The position numbers and the translations under genes are program-made. The notes beneath the pieces were generated by a model. The model was not told the DNA's origin. It saw only the letters and a program-made list of their open reading frames with translations, and did no database searches. 64,000 bases of DNA, taken from positions 1 to 64,000 of the forward strand of contig NZ_JAGQBJ010000010.1 in the NCBI RefSeq assembly GCF_024345575.1, written 5' to 3'. The DNA comes from Cyanobium sp. Morenito 9A2. GTDB lineage: Bacteria; Cyanobacteriota; Cyanobacteriia; PCC-6307; Cyanobiaceae. Shown here in pieces: positions 27,469 through 35,465 of the stretch. Each line of letters begins with the position of its first letter. Position 1 is the stretch's first letter.

Positions 27469-28541
27469 GGGCCCAGACGTTGCCGTTTCCAGGGATCCAG
27501 CAGATCACGGATCACCGCTTCGCGCATGATCACCTGCAGACAAACCGCCATCGGCAGCGCCAGCAGCAGCCCAAGGGGGCCGAACAGCACGGTGAACAGG
27601 AACTGGGCACAGAGGGTCAGCCCAGGAAGCAACTGCAACTGGGCCTGCATCACCGAGGGGGTGATCACGTAGCTCTCCAGGTGTTGGACCACCATGTAAA
27701 GCACCAGCACAGCCAGGGCTTTCCAAGGCGATTCCAGGACAGCCACAGCCATCGGGAAGACGGTGCTCATGGTGGGCCCCACGTTGGGAATGATGTTGAG
27801 CAGCCCAGCCAGCAGGGCATTGGCCACCACCAACTTCACCCCCAGCAGCATCAGGCCGAAGCCGGAGAGCAGCGCCACCAGGCAGGAGCTGATCAGCACC
27901 CCCACCATCCAGTTGCTCAGGGCCTTGCCGCAGAGCTCCAGGACCTGGCGGCCCCTGCGCCGGTAGAACGAGGGCAGCAGCAGGATGGCGACCTCGCGGT
28001 AGGCCAGGGGCTGCACGGTGATCATCAAGCTCACCGCCACCACGAACAACAGCTTCACCAGGCCACCGCCGACGTTCCCCGCCGCCAGCCCAAGCAGCCT
28101 CAGGGCGCCGGTACCCAGCCCTGAGGCCAGGGCGGCGCCCCCATCACCATTGATCGGCAGGCTTTGTTGCAACCAGCTCCAGCCGCCGTCGCTGCGGCCG
28201 TAGATCATCTGGCTTCCCTGGCTCAGCCAGCTGCGCAGGATGGCCAGGATGGCCTGACCCGCTTCGGGCAATTGGCCTAAGAGTTGCGTGAACTGGGCCA
28301 TGAACGGTGGCAGGACCACCGTGGCCAGCACCACCGCCAGCAACAGGAGCAGCAGGAGGGCGAGCGCCAAGGCCAGAGGGCGACTGATCTCAAGCCGCCT
28401 CTGGATCGAACCCACCAGGGTGCAGAGCGCCATCGCCAGCACGAGGGCCGCGAAGATCAGCACAAGCACATCCCGCAGGCTCCAAAGGAGCGCCACGGCG
28501 GCGATGGTCGCCGCCAGACCCAGCCAGTCGGCGTACTTCAA
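27465..28541 (-). CDS. AI-2E / PerM family transporter-like protein (first of two)
   Basis: A 358-residue paralogue of the next gene, with the same order of segments: N-terminal helices, an extramembrane domain (about 75-190, with SQGSQMIYGRSDGGWSW), then GLLNIIPNVGPTMSTVFPMAVAVL and a tail ending PMAVCLQVIMREAVIRDLLDPWKR. The shared LxDPW ending supports a tandem duplication. The substrate is unknown. The pair is translationally coupled (ATGA-type 4-bp overlap), and psb28 lies 6 bp upstream on the same strand. Confidence 0.86.
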   Translation of the reverse strand: MKYADWLGLAATIAAVALLWSLRDVLVLIFAALVLAMALCTLVGSIQRRLEISRPLALALALLLLLLLAVVLATVVLPPFMAQFTQLLGQLPEAGQAILAILRSWLSQGSQMIYGRSDGGWSWLQQSLPINGDGGAALASGLGTGALRLLGLAAGNVGGGLVKLLFVVAVSLMITVQPLAYREVAILLLPSFYRRRGRQVLELCGKALSNWMVGVLISSCLVALLSGFGLMLLGVKLVVANALLAGLLNIIPNVGPTMSTVFPMAVAVLESPWKALAVLVLYMVVQHLESYVITPSVMQAQLQLLPGLTLCAQFLFTVLFGPLGLLLALPMAVCLQVIMREAVIRDLLDPWKRQRLGP

Positions 28542-28547
28542 CCCGAA

Positions 28548-28916
28548 TCAGCCCTCCGTTGGCTCGGGCTCATCCGCCGGCGCATTCGCGGCATAGCCGA
28601 GGCCATGGCTGTCGGCGTAGCTCTGGGCAAAGCGCATGAAGCGCTCAAAATCCGCCGTGGTCTTCCAGGTGTAGGTGGCCTCCAGGGCAGTGGCCTTGCC
28701 GTTGACGAAACGAGCCTTCACATCACGGGTCACCAGTTCGCCTTCCCCATCAAGCAGGAACATGCCGGTGATGTCACCGAAGGTTTCCGGTGCCAGGGCT
28801 TCGGGCTCCTCAAACACGAACAGGGCCTGGCCGGTGCGGCCATCCTTTGAGCGGGTCAGGCGGATGTCGGGCACAACGGGCTCATCGACACCACGAAAGA
28901 ACTGAATCGCTGCCAT
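28548..28916 (-). CDS. psb28: Photosystem II assembly protein Psb28
   Basis: A 122-residue cytosolic-side assembly factor that binds the CP47 module of photosystem II during biogenesis. It begins [23 protein letters not shown] and contains FEEPEALAP and [37 protein letters not shown] in outline, all typical of Psb28. An acidic C-terminal tail follows. The ATG at 28916 is chosen because the family starts at MAxIQFxRG. It lies between mnmH and the AI-2E pair, all on the minus strand. Confidence 0.95.
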   Translation of the reverse strand: MAAIQFFRGVDEPVVPDIRLTRSKDGRTGQALFVFEEPEALAPETFGDITGMFLLDGEGELVTRDVKARFVNGKATALEATYTWKTTADFERFMRFAQSYADSHGLGYAANAPADEPEPTEG

Positions 28917-28940
28917 GGCCCGCGCCAGCAAAATTCGATC

Positions 28941-29990
28941 CTAGGCAGCGGTTCGCACCCACCCTTCCTGAACCAGGTGAGCGGCGGATTCAGCGGCCGA
29001 CAGGTGACCCAGCTCCACCCGTCGTACCGACCCAGCGTCCGAGGGCCGCTGACGGGCCAAGTCATGGTCGTAACAACGGTCGTAATAGTCGAGCATCTGG
29101 CGGCAGGCACCGGCCCAATCCTGGGCGGCCAGGGCTTCGAGGGCAGCGGCCGTGCGCTGGGGGCCCAGGCGCTTGGAGATCCGCACGGTCGCCTGCTCCA
29201 ACCCCTGCGGGCTCTGGCAGCCGTAGTCGAGCACCAGGCGCTGCAGGCGGTTCTCCATGGGTCGCTCGATCGCCACCACCGGTGCCATCCCCATGTGCTG
29301 CCAGAGGGCAGCGGGGATGCGGCAGCGTCCCACCTGGGATGATTCGGCCTCCAGCCAGATCTCTCGGGCGCCGCTGTGGCGCTGGAGTTCGTTCGCCAAC
29401 AGGTTTTCAAACTGCTCGCTGCTGGGTTGGGGGGCCTGGCCCAGGCCACCAAAGCTGCTCCCCCGGTGCTGGGCCAGCCCCTCCAGGTCCACCACCGCCA
29501 CCCCGAGGGCGGCCAGGGCGAGCAACAGCTCGGTCTTGCCGCTGCCGGTACGACCGCCGAGCAGCCGAAGAGGCCAGCTCTGCTCGAAGCGCTCCAGCAC
29601 CCAGCGGCGGTAGGCCTTGTAGCCCCCCTCCAGCAGAAGAACGGGCAGATCAAGGGTGCCCGCCAGCCAGGCAACGCTGGCCGAACGCATCCCGCCGCGC
29701 CAACAGAGCAGTCGCAGGGGCGTTCCTGGTTCGCTGGGCGCCGCCTGGGCCAGCAGTGCGTCGGCGAGCTCCGTCAGCCTCGGGCCCACCAGCTGCAGCC
29801 CCAGATGCACGGCTCGCTGGCGGCCCACCTGCTTGTAGGTGGTGCCCACGGCCGCCCGTTCGGCATCGTTGAACAGCGGCACATTGACAGCCCCGATCAC
29901 GTGGCCCTGAGCGAATTCCGCCGGGCTGCGCACATCAAGCAGGGGGCCGTCCTGCTCAAGAAAGGGCGTCACCGGCAGGCGGTTCAACAT
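28941..29990 (-). CDS. mnmH: tRNA 2-selenouridine / geranyl-2-thiouridine synthase
   Basis: A 349-residue protein with an N-terminal rhodanese domain (PLLDVRSPAEFAQGHVIGAVN) containing the catalytic Cys in LLCWRGGMRSASVAW (about residue 97). A P-loop domain follows, with LLGGRTGSGKTELLLALA (about 145-162). MnmH exchanges sulfur for selenium at the wobble uridine of some tRNAs through a geranylated intermediate. No SelD gene is in the window. The ATG at 29990 is chosen as the start because residues before it lack conservation. gun4 is divergent, 88 bp away. Confidence 0.93.
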   Translation of the reverse strand: MLNRLPVTPFLEQDGPLLDVRSPAEFAQGHVIGAVNVPLFNDAERAAVGTTYKQVGRQRAVHLGLQLVGPRLTELADALLAQAAPSEPGTPLRLLCWRGGMRSASVAWLAGTLDLPVLLLEGGYKAYRRWVLERFEQSWPLRLLGGRTGSGKTELLLALAALGVAVVDLEGLAQHRGSSFGGLGQAPQPSSEQFENLLANELQRHSGAREIWLEAESSQVGRCRIPAALWQHMGMAPVVAIERPMENRLQRLVLDYGCQSPQGLEQATVRISKRLGPQRTAAALEALAAQDWAGACRQMLDYYDRCYDHDLARQRPSDAGSVRRVELGHLSAAESAAHLVQEGWVRTAA

Positions 29991-30078
29991 CGGCAACGGG
30001 TGCTTCGGACCCAGGCCTGGCCTGGGTTGGCCTGACATAGTGGGCCATGCTGGCGCACCGAGATGCCGGCCCGTCACC

Positions 30079-30801
30079 ATGCTCTCCGGCCCCCCCGTTT
30101 CCTCAGCCCTGAGCGCCGATCAGCTGCTGGATCAGTTCCTCGGCGCCTCGGTGCGCCAGCGGCGTGGCTTGCTTCCTTCGCTGATCGATCGCCGCCAGGA
30201 GTGGCGGCCGCTGGTGGAGGAGCGTCTGAGGGACTGCGACCCCGAGGGCGACGACTGGGGGCCCGGCGCCCTGATCCAGCTGCTGCTCGACGATGACGAC
30301 GCCCTCAGCCAGGCATTCCTGGCGCGGCACCCGGTCGGTTGGCTGCGGGCCCCCAGTGGCCAGGGCCTGGACCATGGGCCATTGCAACGCCAGCTGATGC
30401 AGCAACACTTCGAGGCGGCCGACCGGATGACGAGCGAAACGCTGCGCCGGTTGGCCGGTGCGGAAGCGGTGCGGCGCGGCTACGTCTACTACAGCGAGGT
30501 GGAGGGAATCAGCGGCACTGACCTTGTGAGCCTCGATCGGCTCTGGAGTGTCTATTCCCGAGGGCGTTTTGGTTTTTCGGTGCAATCCAGGCTTCTGCTC
30601 GCCCAGGGGGGACGCTGGGAGCGCCTCTGGCCCCGCCTTGGCTGGAAGCAAGAGGGGGTATGGACCCGCTACCCCTCGGCCTTCACCTGGAGCATCGACG
30701 CCCCCGAAGGGCACATGCCCCTGATCAACCAGCTGCGCGGTGTGCGCCTGATGGATGCCCTGCTGGCCCATCCGGCCCTGAAGGCGCGCGTCGAGGGTTA
30801 G
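30079..30801 (+). CDS. gun4: GUN4 domain protein, activator of magnesium chelatase
   Basis: A 240-residue protein. Residues about 1-85 form the helical N-terminal domain, and residues about 95-235 the GUN4 core that binds protoporphyrin IX and Mg-protoporphyrin and stimulates magnesium chelatase in chlorophyll synthesis. Core markers include EAADRMTSETLRRLAG, IPxxDLxxLDRLWxxYSxGRFGFSVQ seen here as ISGTDLVSLDRLWSVYSRG, and WTRYPSAFTWSIDAPEGHMP in outline. The ATG at 30079 is the first sensible start. A small ATP-binding protein gene follows 25 bp later. Confidence 0.94.
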   Translation: MLSGPPVSSALSADQLLDQFLGASVRQRRGLLPSLIDRRQEWRPLVEERLRDCDPEGDDWGPGALIQLLLDDDDALSQAFLARHPVGWLRAPSGQGLDHGPLQRQLMQQHFEAADRMTSETLRRLAGAEAVRRGYVYYSEVEGISGTDLVSLDRLWSVYSRGRFGFSVQSRLLLAQGGRWERLWPRLGWKQEGVWTRYPSAFTWSIDAPEGHMPLINQLRGVRLMDALLAHPALKARVEG

Positions 30802-30826
30802 GGTCAAAACTGATTGATCGAGCGGA

Positions 30827-31279
30827 ATGGCGTTGCGCTGGGCCGACTTCATCACTCCGTCGACCCTGCGGTTGGCCCCCCTGGTGGAGCTGTTGCTGGA
30901 GCCCATCAGCAAGCCCGACCAGCTGGAACGGCTGCAACTGGGTTTGCAGGAGGCTCTGGTGAACGCGGTGCGCCACGGCAATGGTTGTGATCCACGCAAA
31001 TGCCTGCGCATTCGCCGCATCGTCAGTCCGCGCTGGTTCGTCTGGCAGATCCAGGATGAGGGCGACGGGGTGCCCGCCCACGCCCGCTTGAGCCAGCTCC
31101 CCGAACGCAGCGATGTGGCCTGTGGTCGGGGCTTTTTTCTGATTCAGCACTGCTTCGACGACGTGCGCTGGAGCGGCCGGGGCAACCGTCTGCAGCTGGC
31201 CGTTCGTCGCTCCCCTTCGATCGCCGCGCGGCTCATCGTCCGTGGCTCGGACAGCCGGGATCTTTCCGCTCCCGTCTGA
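30827..31279 (+). CDS. ATP-binding protein of the anti-sigma / HATPase_c_2 (RsbW-like) family
   Basis: A 150-residue protein. The N-box appears as LQLGLQEALVNAVRHGNGCDP (in outline, E-A-x-x-N-A-x-x-H-G), which binds Mg-ATP. The G1 box is WQIQDEGDGVP, and GRGFFLIQHCFDDV is the G2 region. Such stand-alone GHKL domains are usually serine kinases acting on anti-anti-sigma (STAS) proteins. No partner STAS or sigma gene is adjacent, so the target is unknown. The 3' end overlaps the convergent DUF6439 gene by 47 bp. Confidence 0.85.
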   Translation: MALRWADFITPSTLRLAPLVELLLEPISKPDQLERLQLGLQEALVNAVRHGNGCDPRKCLRIRRIVSPRWFVWQIQDEGDGVPAHARLSQLPERSDVACGRGFFLIQHCFDDVRWSGRGNRLQLAVRRSPSIAARLIVRGSDSRDLSAPV

Positions 31280-31577
31280 GCCAGCCCAGGGCGTGCTCCG
31301 CCAGTTCGATTGCCTGACGGCGGGAGGGCTCTCGATCGATCCCGCTGGCAGCCTGGGCACTCAGCAGCTGCACCAGGGCGGCGGCCAGTTGCTCAGCGCC
31401 CCGGCGATCGGCCTGGCTCTTGAGGGCATGCCAATCGCGTTCCTGAATCGTGAGCAGCCTGTGCAGTGCCAGCGCCGCCTCGGCACTGCCTTCGGGCCAG
31501 CCGGAAGGGTTGGAGACAGCGCGCGGCGCTTGGGCGATCGGTTCGGGCACTGGACGTTGGGGGCAGCCAAGGGCCAT
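31233..31577 (-). CDS. DUF6439-like conserved cyanobacterial protein
   Basis: A 114-residue soluble protein. The core reads ALALHRLLTIQERDWHALKSQ, then RRGAEQLAAALVQLLS and the ending AIELAEHALGWLRRERKDPGCPSHGR, which matches a short cyanobacterial family of unknown function recalled as DUF6439. The start ATG at 31577 is chosen; the open frame extends further upstream but would run over the divergent gene. It shares a 9-bp intergenic gap with a plus-strand gene and overlaps the upstream ATPase gene at its end. Confidence 0.72.
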   Translation of the reverse strand: MALGCPQRPVPEPIAQAPRAVSNPSGWPEGSAEAALALHRLLTIQERDWHALKSQADRRGAEQLAAALVQLLSAQAASGIDREPSRRQAIELAEHALGWLRRERKDPGCPSHGR

Positions 31578-31586
31578 CCTGATGCC

Positions 31587-31853
31587 ATGGCCCCGCGCAC
31601 CCCCCACCCGACCGGTCGTTGGTTGCATGTGCTGAGCGTTTTGCTGGGTCAGGTGAGCCGCGTTGATCGGCTCTCCGCTGACGACACCAGTGTCACCAGC
31701 CGGCGCCTGCGCCAACGGCTCTCCACCGCCCAGCGGCTGCTGGATCCCCTCCCCCAGGCCCTCCGGGGAACCGATTGGAGTGAGAACGTGCTCTGGACAG
31801 CCCTGCGCTGGGGTGGTGGTGGCCTTCTCCTGGCCGTTTGGTTGCACCGTTGA
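31587..31853 (+). CDS. Small conserved hypothetical protein, divergent from DUF6439
   Basis: An 88-residue protein beginning with ATG at 31587 (MAPRTPHPTGRWLHVLSVLLG). It contains VTSRRLRQRLSTAQRLLDPLPQ and a Trp-rich C-terminus, SENVLWTALRWGGGGLLLAVWLHR in outline, that could form one membrane helix. Codon pattern is consistent with coding. I do not recognise a characterised family. The gene starts 10 bp from the DUF6439 start on the opposite strand, so the two must use overlapping promoters. Confidence 0.55.
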   Translation: MAPRTPHPTGRWLHVLSVLLGQVSRVDRLSADDTSVTSRRLRQRLSTAQRLLDPLPQALRGTDWSENVLWTALRWGGGGLLLAVWLHR

Positions 31854-31878
31854 TCACCCGCTTGAGTCGGTTCGCGAT

Positions 31879-32940
31879 TCAGAGGGCAACCTTGCGGCCG
31901 CTCCAGACCCTGGTCATGAAATGGGTCTCACCTGCCACACACTCGAAGCCGGCTGCGCGCATGTGGCCTTCGATGTCGTCGGCGATGTAGTCGCGGTAGT
32001 AGGGCTCGTGGAACACGCGCCGGAAGTTCTCCATCACGGGCATGAACTGGGGTGAATCGGCGATCTGCACGGAGTCGGCCAGCACCAGCACCCCGCCGGG
32101 CTCCAGCACCCGGAAGCATTCCTGAAGCACCGTCGCCCGGGCTTCGCGGGGCAGCTCATGGAGCAGGAACACGCAGGTGACGGCCTGCATGGAGCCGCCA
32201 GCGAAGGGCATCTGCTCGGCGTTGGCCTGCACGAGCTGGGGAAGTTCGTGGGGCTGCTGGCTGAGCCAACGGTTGGCCTGGCGCAGGTAGGAGGCCGAGA
32301 GGTCGAGGCCCACCAGCTGGGCCTCCGGCAGGGCGCCGCGGATCTGGCGCAGGGTGCGGCCGGTACCCGTGGCCACATCGAGCACGCGCAGCTGGCGGCT
32401 GGAGCGATCGGCGAAGGCGCGCAGACCGCGCACCAGGGGCTGGAGCATCCGACGACGCATCGGATCAGCACTGCCGTTGAACAGGATCTCCACCTGCAGG
32501 TCATAGAGAGCGGCGGAATGGTCGCTGAGGTAGCCGTCGGTCTGGTGGTGGAAGTTCTGCAGGTAGTAGCCCGGGTAGTCCTCGGCACGCACATCGGATG
32601 GCAGATCACGCACCTTGCGCTGGCTTCGGCGGTTCCAGATCGCGGGCATGTCCAGCCACACCAGCGGATAGCGGGCGGCCCAATCGAGCCAGGGGGCATC
32701 GAAGAGCAGGGAGGCTGGATACAGCCCCTGCTCCGCCTCGTCCCAGTCGAGGGCCAGGAGCTGCTCCATCGAAGCTCGCAGGGATTCCAGCACCTCCAGG
32801 GGCACCGGAACCGTCCGGGGGGCGTTGGCCGGGTCAAGCAGCCCCATCAGGCGGGTGCTGAGCTCCTTATGGGCCAGCCCCATCAGGCTTTTGCCCTGTT
32901 GCAGGGTCTGATACGCCAGCTTGGTGACCAGATCCGGCAT
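31879..32940 (-). CDS. Class I SAM-dependent methyltransferase
   Basis: A 353-residue protein. The N-terminal 190 residues are a family-specific region (PDLVTKLAYQTLQQGKSL; YPLVWLDMPAIWNRR; DYPGYYLQNFHHQTDGYLS). The Rossmann methyltransferase domain follows with motif I LRVLDVATGTGRTLRQI (about 201-217), VGLDLSASYLRQAN, and VFLLHELPREARA. GGVLVLADSVQIADSP is the post-core strand. The domain resembles UbiE/MPBQ-type quinone and lipid methyltransferases, and this longer form is common in cyanobacteria. The substrate is unknown. It precedes the glnA pseudogene on the same strand. Confidence 0.88.
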   Translation of the reverse strand: MPDLVTKLAYQTLQQGKSLMGLAHKELSTRLMGLLDPANAPRTVPVPLEVLESLRASMEQLLALDWDEAEQGLYPASLLFDAPWLDWAARYPLVWLDMPAIWNRRSQRKVRDLPSDVRAEDYPGYYLQNFHHQTDGYLSDHSAALYDLQVEILFNGSADPMRRRMLQPLVRGLRAFADRSSRQLRVLDVATGTGRTLRQIRGALPEAQLVGLDLSASYLRQANRWLSQQPHELPQLVQANAEQMPFAGGSMQAVTCVFLLHELPREARATVLQECFRVLEPGGVLVLADSVQIADSPQFMPVMENFRRVFHEPYYRDYIADDIEGHMRAAGFECVAGETHFMTRVWSGRKVAL

Positions 32941-33252
32941 GGGGGCTCCGAGGTGATCACCCATTCCAACCGATGCGGTGCCAGCAGCGTGACCGGGATC
33001 GCTCCGGGATGGGTCGGTGCAGGGAGCAAGACAGGGTGAAGCGTGGCATCTGTGGGAACCATTCAGGAGCACCGGCCCCACCCCTGACAGGTGCGCGCAG
33101 TTCACCATGGACACCAACTCCGATCGACCGGCTGGATCGGTGCTGGGGGTGCCGCTGGCCCGGACCCGCCACCAGACCATGGCCTGGACCTTCGGAACAG
33201 CGCCCTGAAGGATCAGCTCCGACACGGATGGACACGACTCGCTGGCGTGCGC
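32941..33252. other. 312-bp gap between the methyltransferase gene and the glnA pseudogene
   Basis: No gene is called here. A short open frame of 33 codons starts at 33107 on the plus strand but has no recognisable feature. The methyltransferase promoter (minus strand) must lie in the left part. I see no hairpin with a T-run. Confidence 0.5.
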
Positions 33253-34664
33253 TCAGGCGTCGTTGAAGAGGCTGAATTCGAAGGGATAGGGGCGCTGGCG
33301 CAGTTGCTGCTCCTCTTCGCGTGTCAGGCCGATCCAGTGGCTGATGAAGGCTTAGCTGAACACACCTCCCGCCAGGAGATAGTCCTGGTCGGCCTCCCGT
33401 GCGTCCAACGCGCCGCTCTGGCAGGTGCACCCTGGTGAACTTGGCCAACGCCCCGGGAGCAAGCTCGAACGGATCCCCATCGGTGCCATCGCCTGGATCG
33501 ATCTGGTCCCTGATGCCATCGAGACCCGCCAGGAGGAGGGCGCTGAAGGCCAGGTAAGGGTTGGCCGATGCATCGCCGGTGCGGAATTCCAGGCGTTTGC
33601 CCCTGGGGCAGGGGCCCGTGGGCGGGAGGCCCACGGCCGCCGCGCGATGGCCCTGGGAACAGACCAGATTCGCCGGTGCCTCGACCCCCCGCTCCAGACG
33701 CCCGTAGCTGTTGGGGGTCGTGAAGGCCATGAAGCTGGGGGCATGCTTGAGCAGACCACCGATGGACCAACGGGCGGTCTGGCAGAGATTGGCGTAGCGG
33801 CCCTCGCCGTGGAACAGGGGCTGACCAGCATTCCCAAGGCGTGGTGCACGTGCACGCCGCTGCCATTGTCAGCGGCCATGGGTCTGGGCCTGAATGTGGC
33901 GGTCTTGGCGTGTCGGTGCGCCCCATGGCGCACCACGAACTTGTCAATCATCACGTTGTCCGCGGCAGGGATCAGCTAGGCGAACCCCATGCCCAACTCC
34001 TGTCGGCCTGAGGCCGCCACCCCATGGTGGTGCTTTTCAATCGGTCCACCCAGTTGGCCCAGGGTGAGCAGCATCTCGCTGCGGATGTCCTGGAACGTGT
34101 CGTTGGGGGCGACGGGAAAGGAACCGTGATTGGAGTTCATCTTGCTGCCCAGATTGCCGCCCTCCTCGAGCCTGACGCTGTTCCAGAGGGCTTCGATCGA
34201 ATCAACGCTGTAGCAGGCCCCGCCTTCACTGAAGTTGTAGCCAACATCTTCGAAGAGGAAGAACTCGGGATCGGGTGCGAACAGCTCGGTATCGGCCAGG
34301 TCCTGCTGCGCAGGTTTTCGAAGGCCCTCGGGGCCAGGGAACGCCGGCAGCGGCCGTAGGGCTGGCCGTGGCGGGGCTCCTGGATCCAGGCGATCAGACT
34401 GAGGGTCCTGTGGCGAAAGAAAGGATCGATCCAGGCAGTAACCGGTTCGGGCACTATCGCCATGGCCGATTCATTGATGGTCTTCCAACCGCGAATCGAG
34501 GAGCCATTTATGGGCTGCCCTTCGCTGAAGGAGCCGGCATGGATCAGATCGCCATGCACCGTCCGGTGCTGCCATTTCCCGCGCAGATCGGAGAACTGGA
34601 GGTCAATCAGTTCAATCCCCCCGACCTTGATCAGACGGACCACCTCCTGGACGGTCTTGGCCAG
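33253..34664 (-). pseudogene. glnA: Glutamine synthetase type I (glnA) pseudogene
   Basis: Most of a GSI protein can be read on the minus strand after correcting damage: AKTVQEVVRLIK, GIELIDLQFSDLRGKWQH, GSSIRGWKTINES, DPEFFLFEDVGYNFSEGG, FPVAPNDTFQDIRSEML, HAKTATFRPRP, NGSGVHVHHAL, RLEFRTGDASANPYLAFSAL, IDPGDGTDGDPFELAP, DYLLAGGVFS and RPYPFEFSLFNDA. At least three frameshifts (about 34300-34312, 33825-33845, 33420-33440) and two in-frame stops (33976-33978 TAG replacing Glu; 33352-33354 TAA) break it. The initiator ATG appears changed to CTG at 34664. Active-site context is also lost (HHHEVA...GQHE became HHHGVAASGRQE). Such a broad mix of changes is not what sequencing error produces. A functional glutamine synthetase must exist elsewhere. 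The NtcA-like site upstream shows this was a nitrogen-regulated locus. Confidence 0.93.
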
Positions 34665-34729
34665 GGAGGGGTCGCGCAGGCGCGGAAGGTCAGCCCCCCC
34701 CCGGCGGGGAAGCGGCAGACCCCTTTTTT

Positions 34730-34743
34730 GTAGGTCTCACTAC
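34730..34743 (-). promoter_or_regulatory. NtcA-type site GTA-N8-TAC upstream of the glnA pseudogene
   Basis: GTAGGTCTCACTAC matches the NtcA consensus GTA-N8-TAC. It lies 66-79 bp upstream of the pseudogene start on its strand, the place expected for the nitrogen activator of glnA. A TAN3T box at the usual 22-24 bp downstream is not evident, so the promoter itself may have decayed. It could alternatively act on apcF, whose start is 145 bp away on the other strand. Confidence 0.55.
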
Positions 34744-34887
34744 TTTCTTGGTGGTGCCGGCGCGGTCGGGGTCGCCGTCTTCGCTTGAGTAACCGTTTCT
34801 GTCAGCTTCGTCAGATCCTCTGGGGAGACTGGGTTTTTGCGCATTGGCGGGTGCTAGTTTCCGCGCAGGTGCGTCGATCCAATCCCC

Positions 34888-35406
34888 ATGCGTGATGCCA
34901 TCACGGGCCTGATCGGCCGTTATGACCAGCTGGGTCGCTATCTCGATCGCGATGCCCTTGAGAGGGCTGCCACCTATTACGGAGAGTCGGAGGCTCGCTT
35001 GGCTGCCGCTGCGCTTATCAACCGTGAGGCCGGTGAAATCGTGCGCGAGGCCAGCCAACGGCTGTTCGCCCAAGACCCAGAGCTGCTGCTTCCCGGTGGT
35101 AATGCTTACACCACCCGTCGCTGGGCGGCCTGCCTCCGGGACCTCGACTACTTCCTGCGCTACGCCAGCTATGCCCTGGTTGCTGACGATCCCGAGATCC
35201 TCGATGAGCGCGTGCTCAACGGCCTGGGTGACACCTACAAAAGCCTCGGGGTCCCCACTGGTCCGTCGGTGCGCGGCATTTCCCTGCTGGGTGATGTGGT
35301 GATCGAGATGCTGGCCGATGCCGGCCTCACGCAGACCGCCCTGGTGCGGGTTCCCTTTGATCATCTGGCCAGGGGCCTGGCGGACACGAATGTGCGCGCC
35401 CGCTGA
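34888..35406 (+). CDS. apcF: Allophycocyanin beta-18 subunit
   Basis: A 172-residue phycobilisome core protein of the minor beta type. It begins MRDAITGLIGRYDQLGRYLD and has the chromophore Cys in TTRRWAACLRDLDYFLRYA (about residue 83), where phycocyanobilin attaches. LDERVLNGLGDTYKSLGVP and GPSVRGISLLGDVV are typical of ApcF rather than ApcB. ApcF sits in the terminal-emitter trimer with ApcE. The pigment itself is made by PcyA, encoded at 46516. The gene is monocistronic or shares a transcript with the aminotransferase 60 bp downstream. Confidence 0.93.
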   Translation: MRDAITGLIGRYDQLGRYLDRDALERAATYYGESEARLAAAALINREAGEIVREASQRLFAQDPELLLPGGNAYTTRRWAACLRDLDYFLRYASYALVADDPEILDERVLNGLGDTYKSLGVPTGPSVRGISLLGDVVIEMLADAGLTQTALVRVPFDHLARGLADTNVRAR

Positions 35407-35465
35407 GCCGGGGGGCGTTCCCTTCGCTGATTAGGCTCCATCCACGCTTCTTCCCCGTTCAGGAC

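Noticed and set aside
33107-33208. 33-codon plus-strand frame in the gap beside the glnA pseudogene
   Set aside because: Too short, no domain and no ribosome-binding site that stands out.
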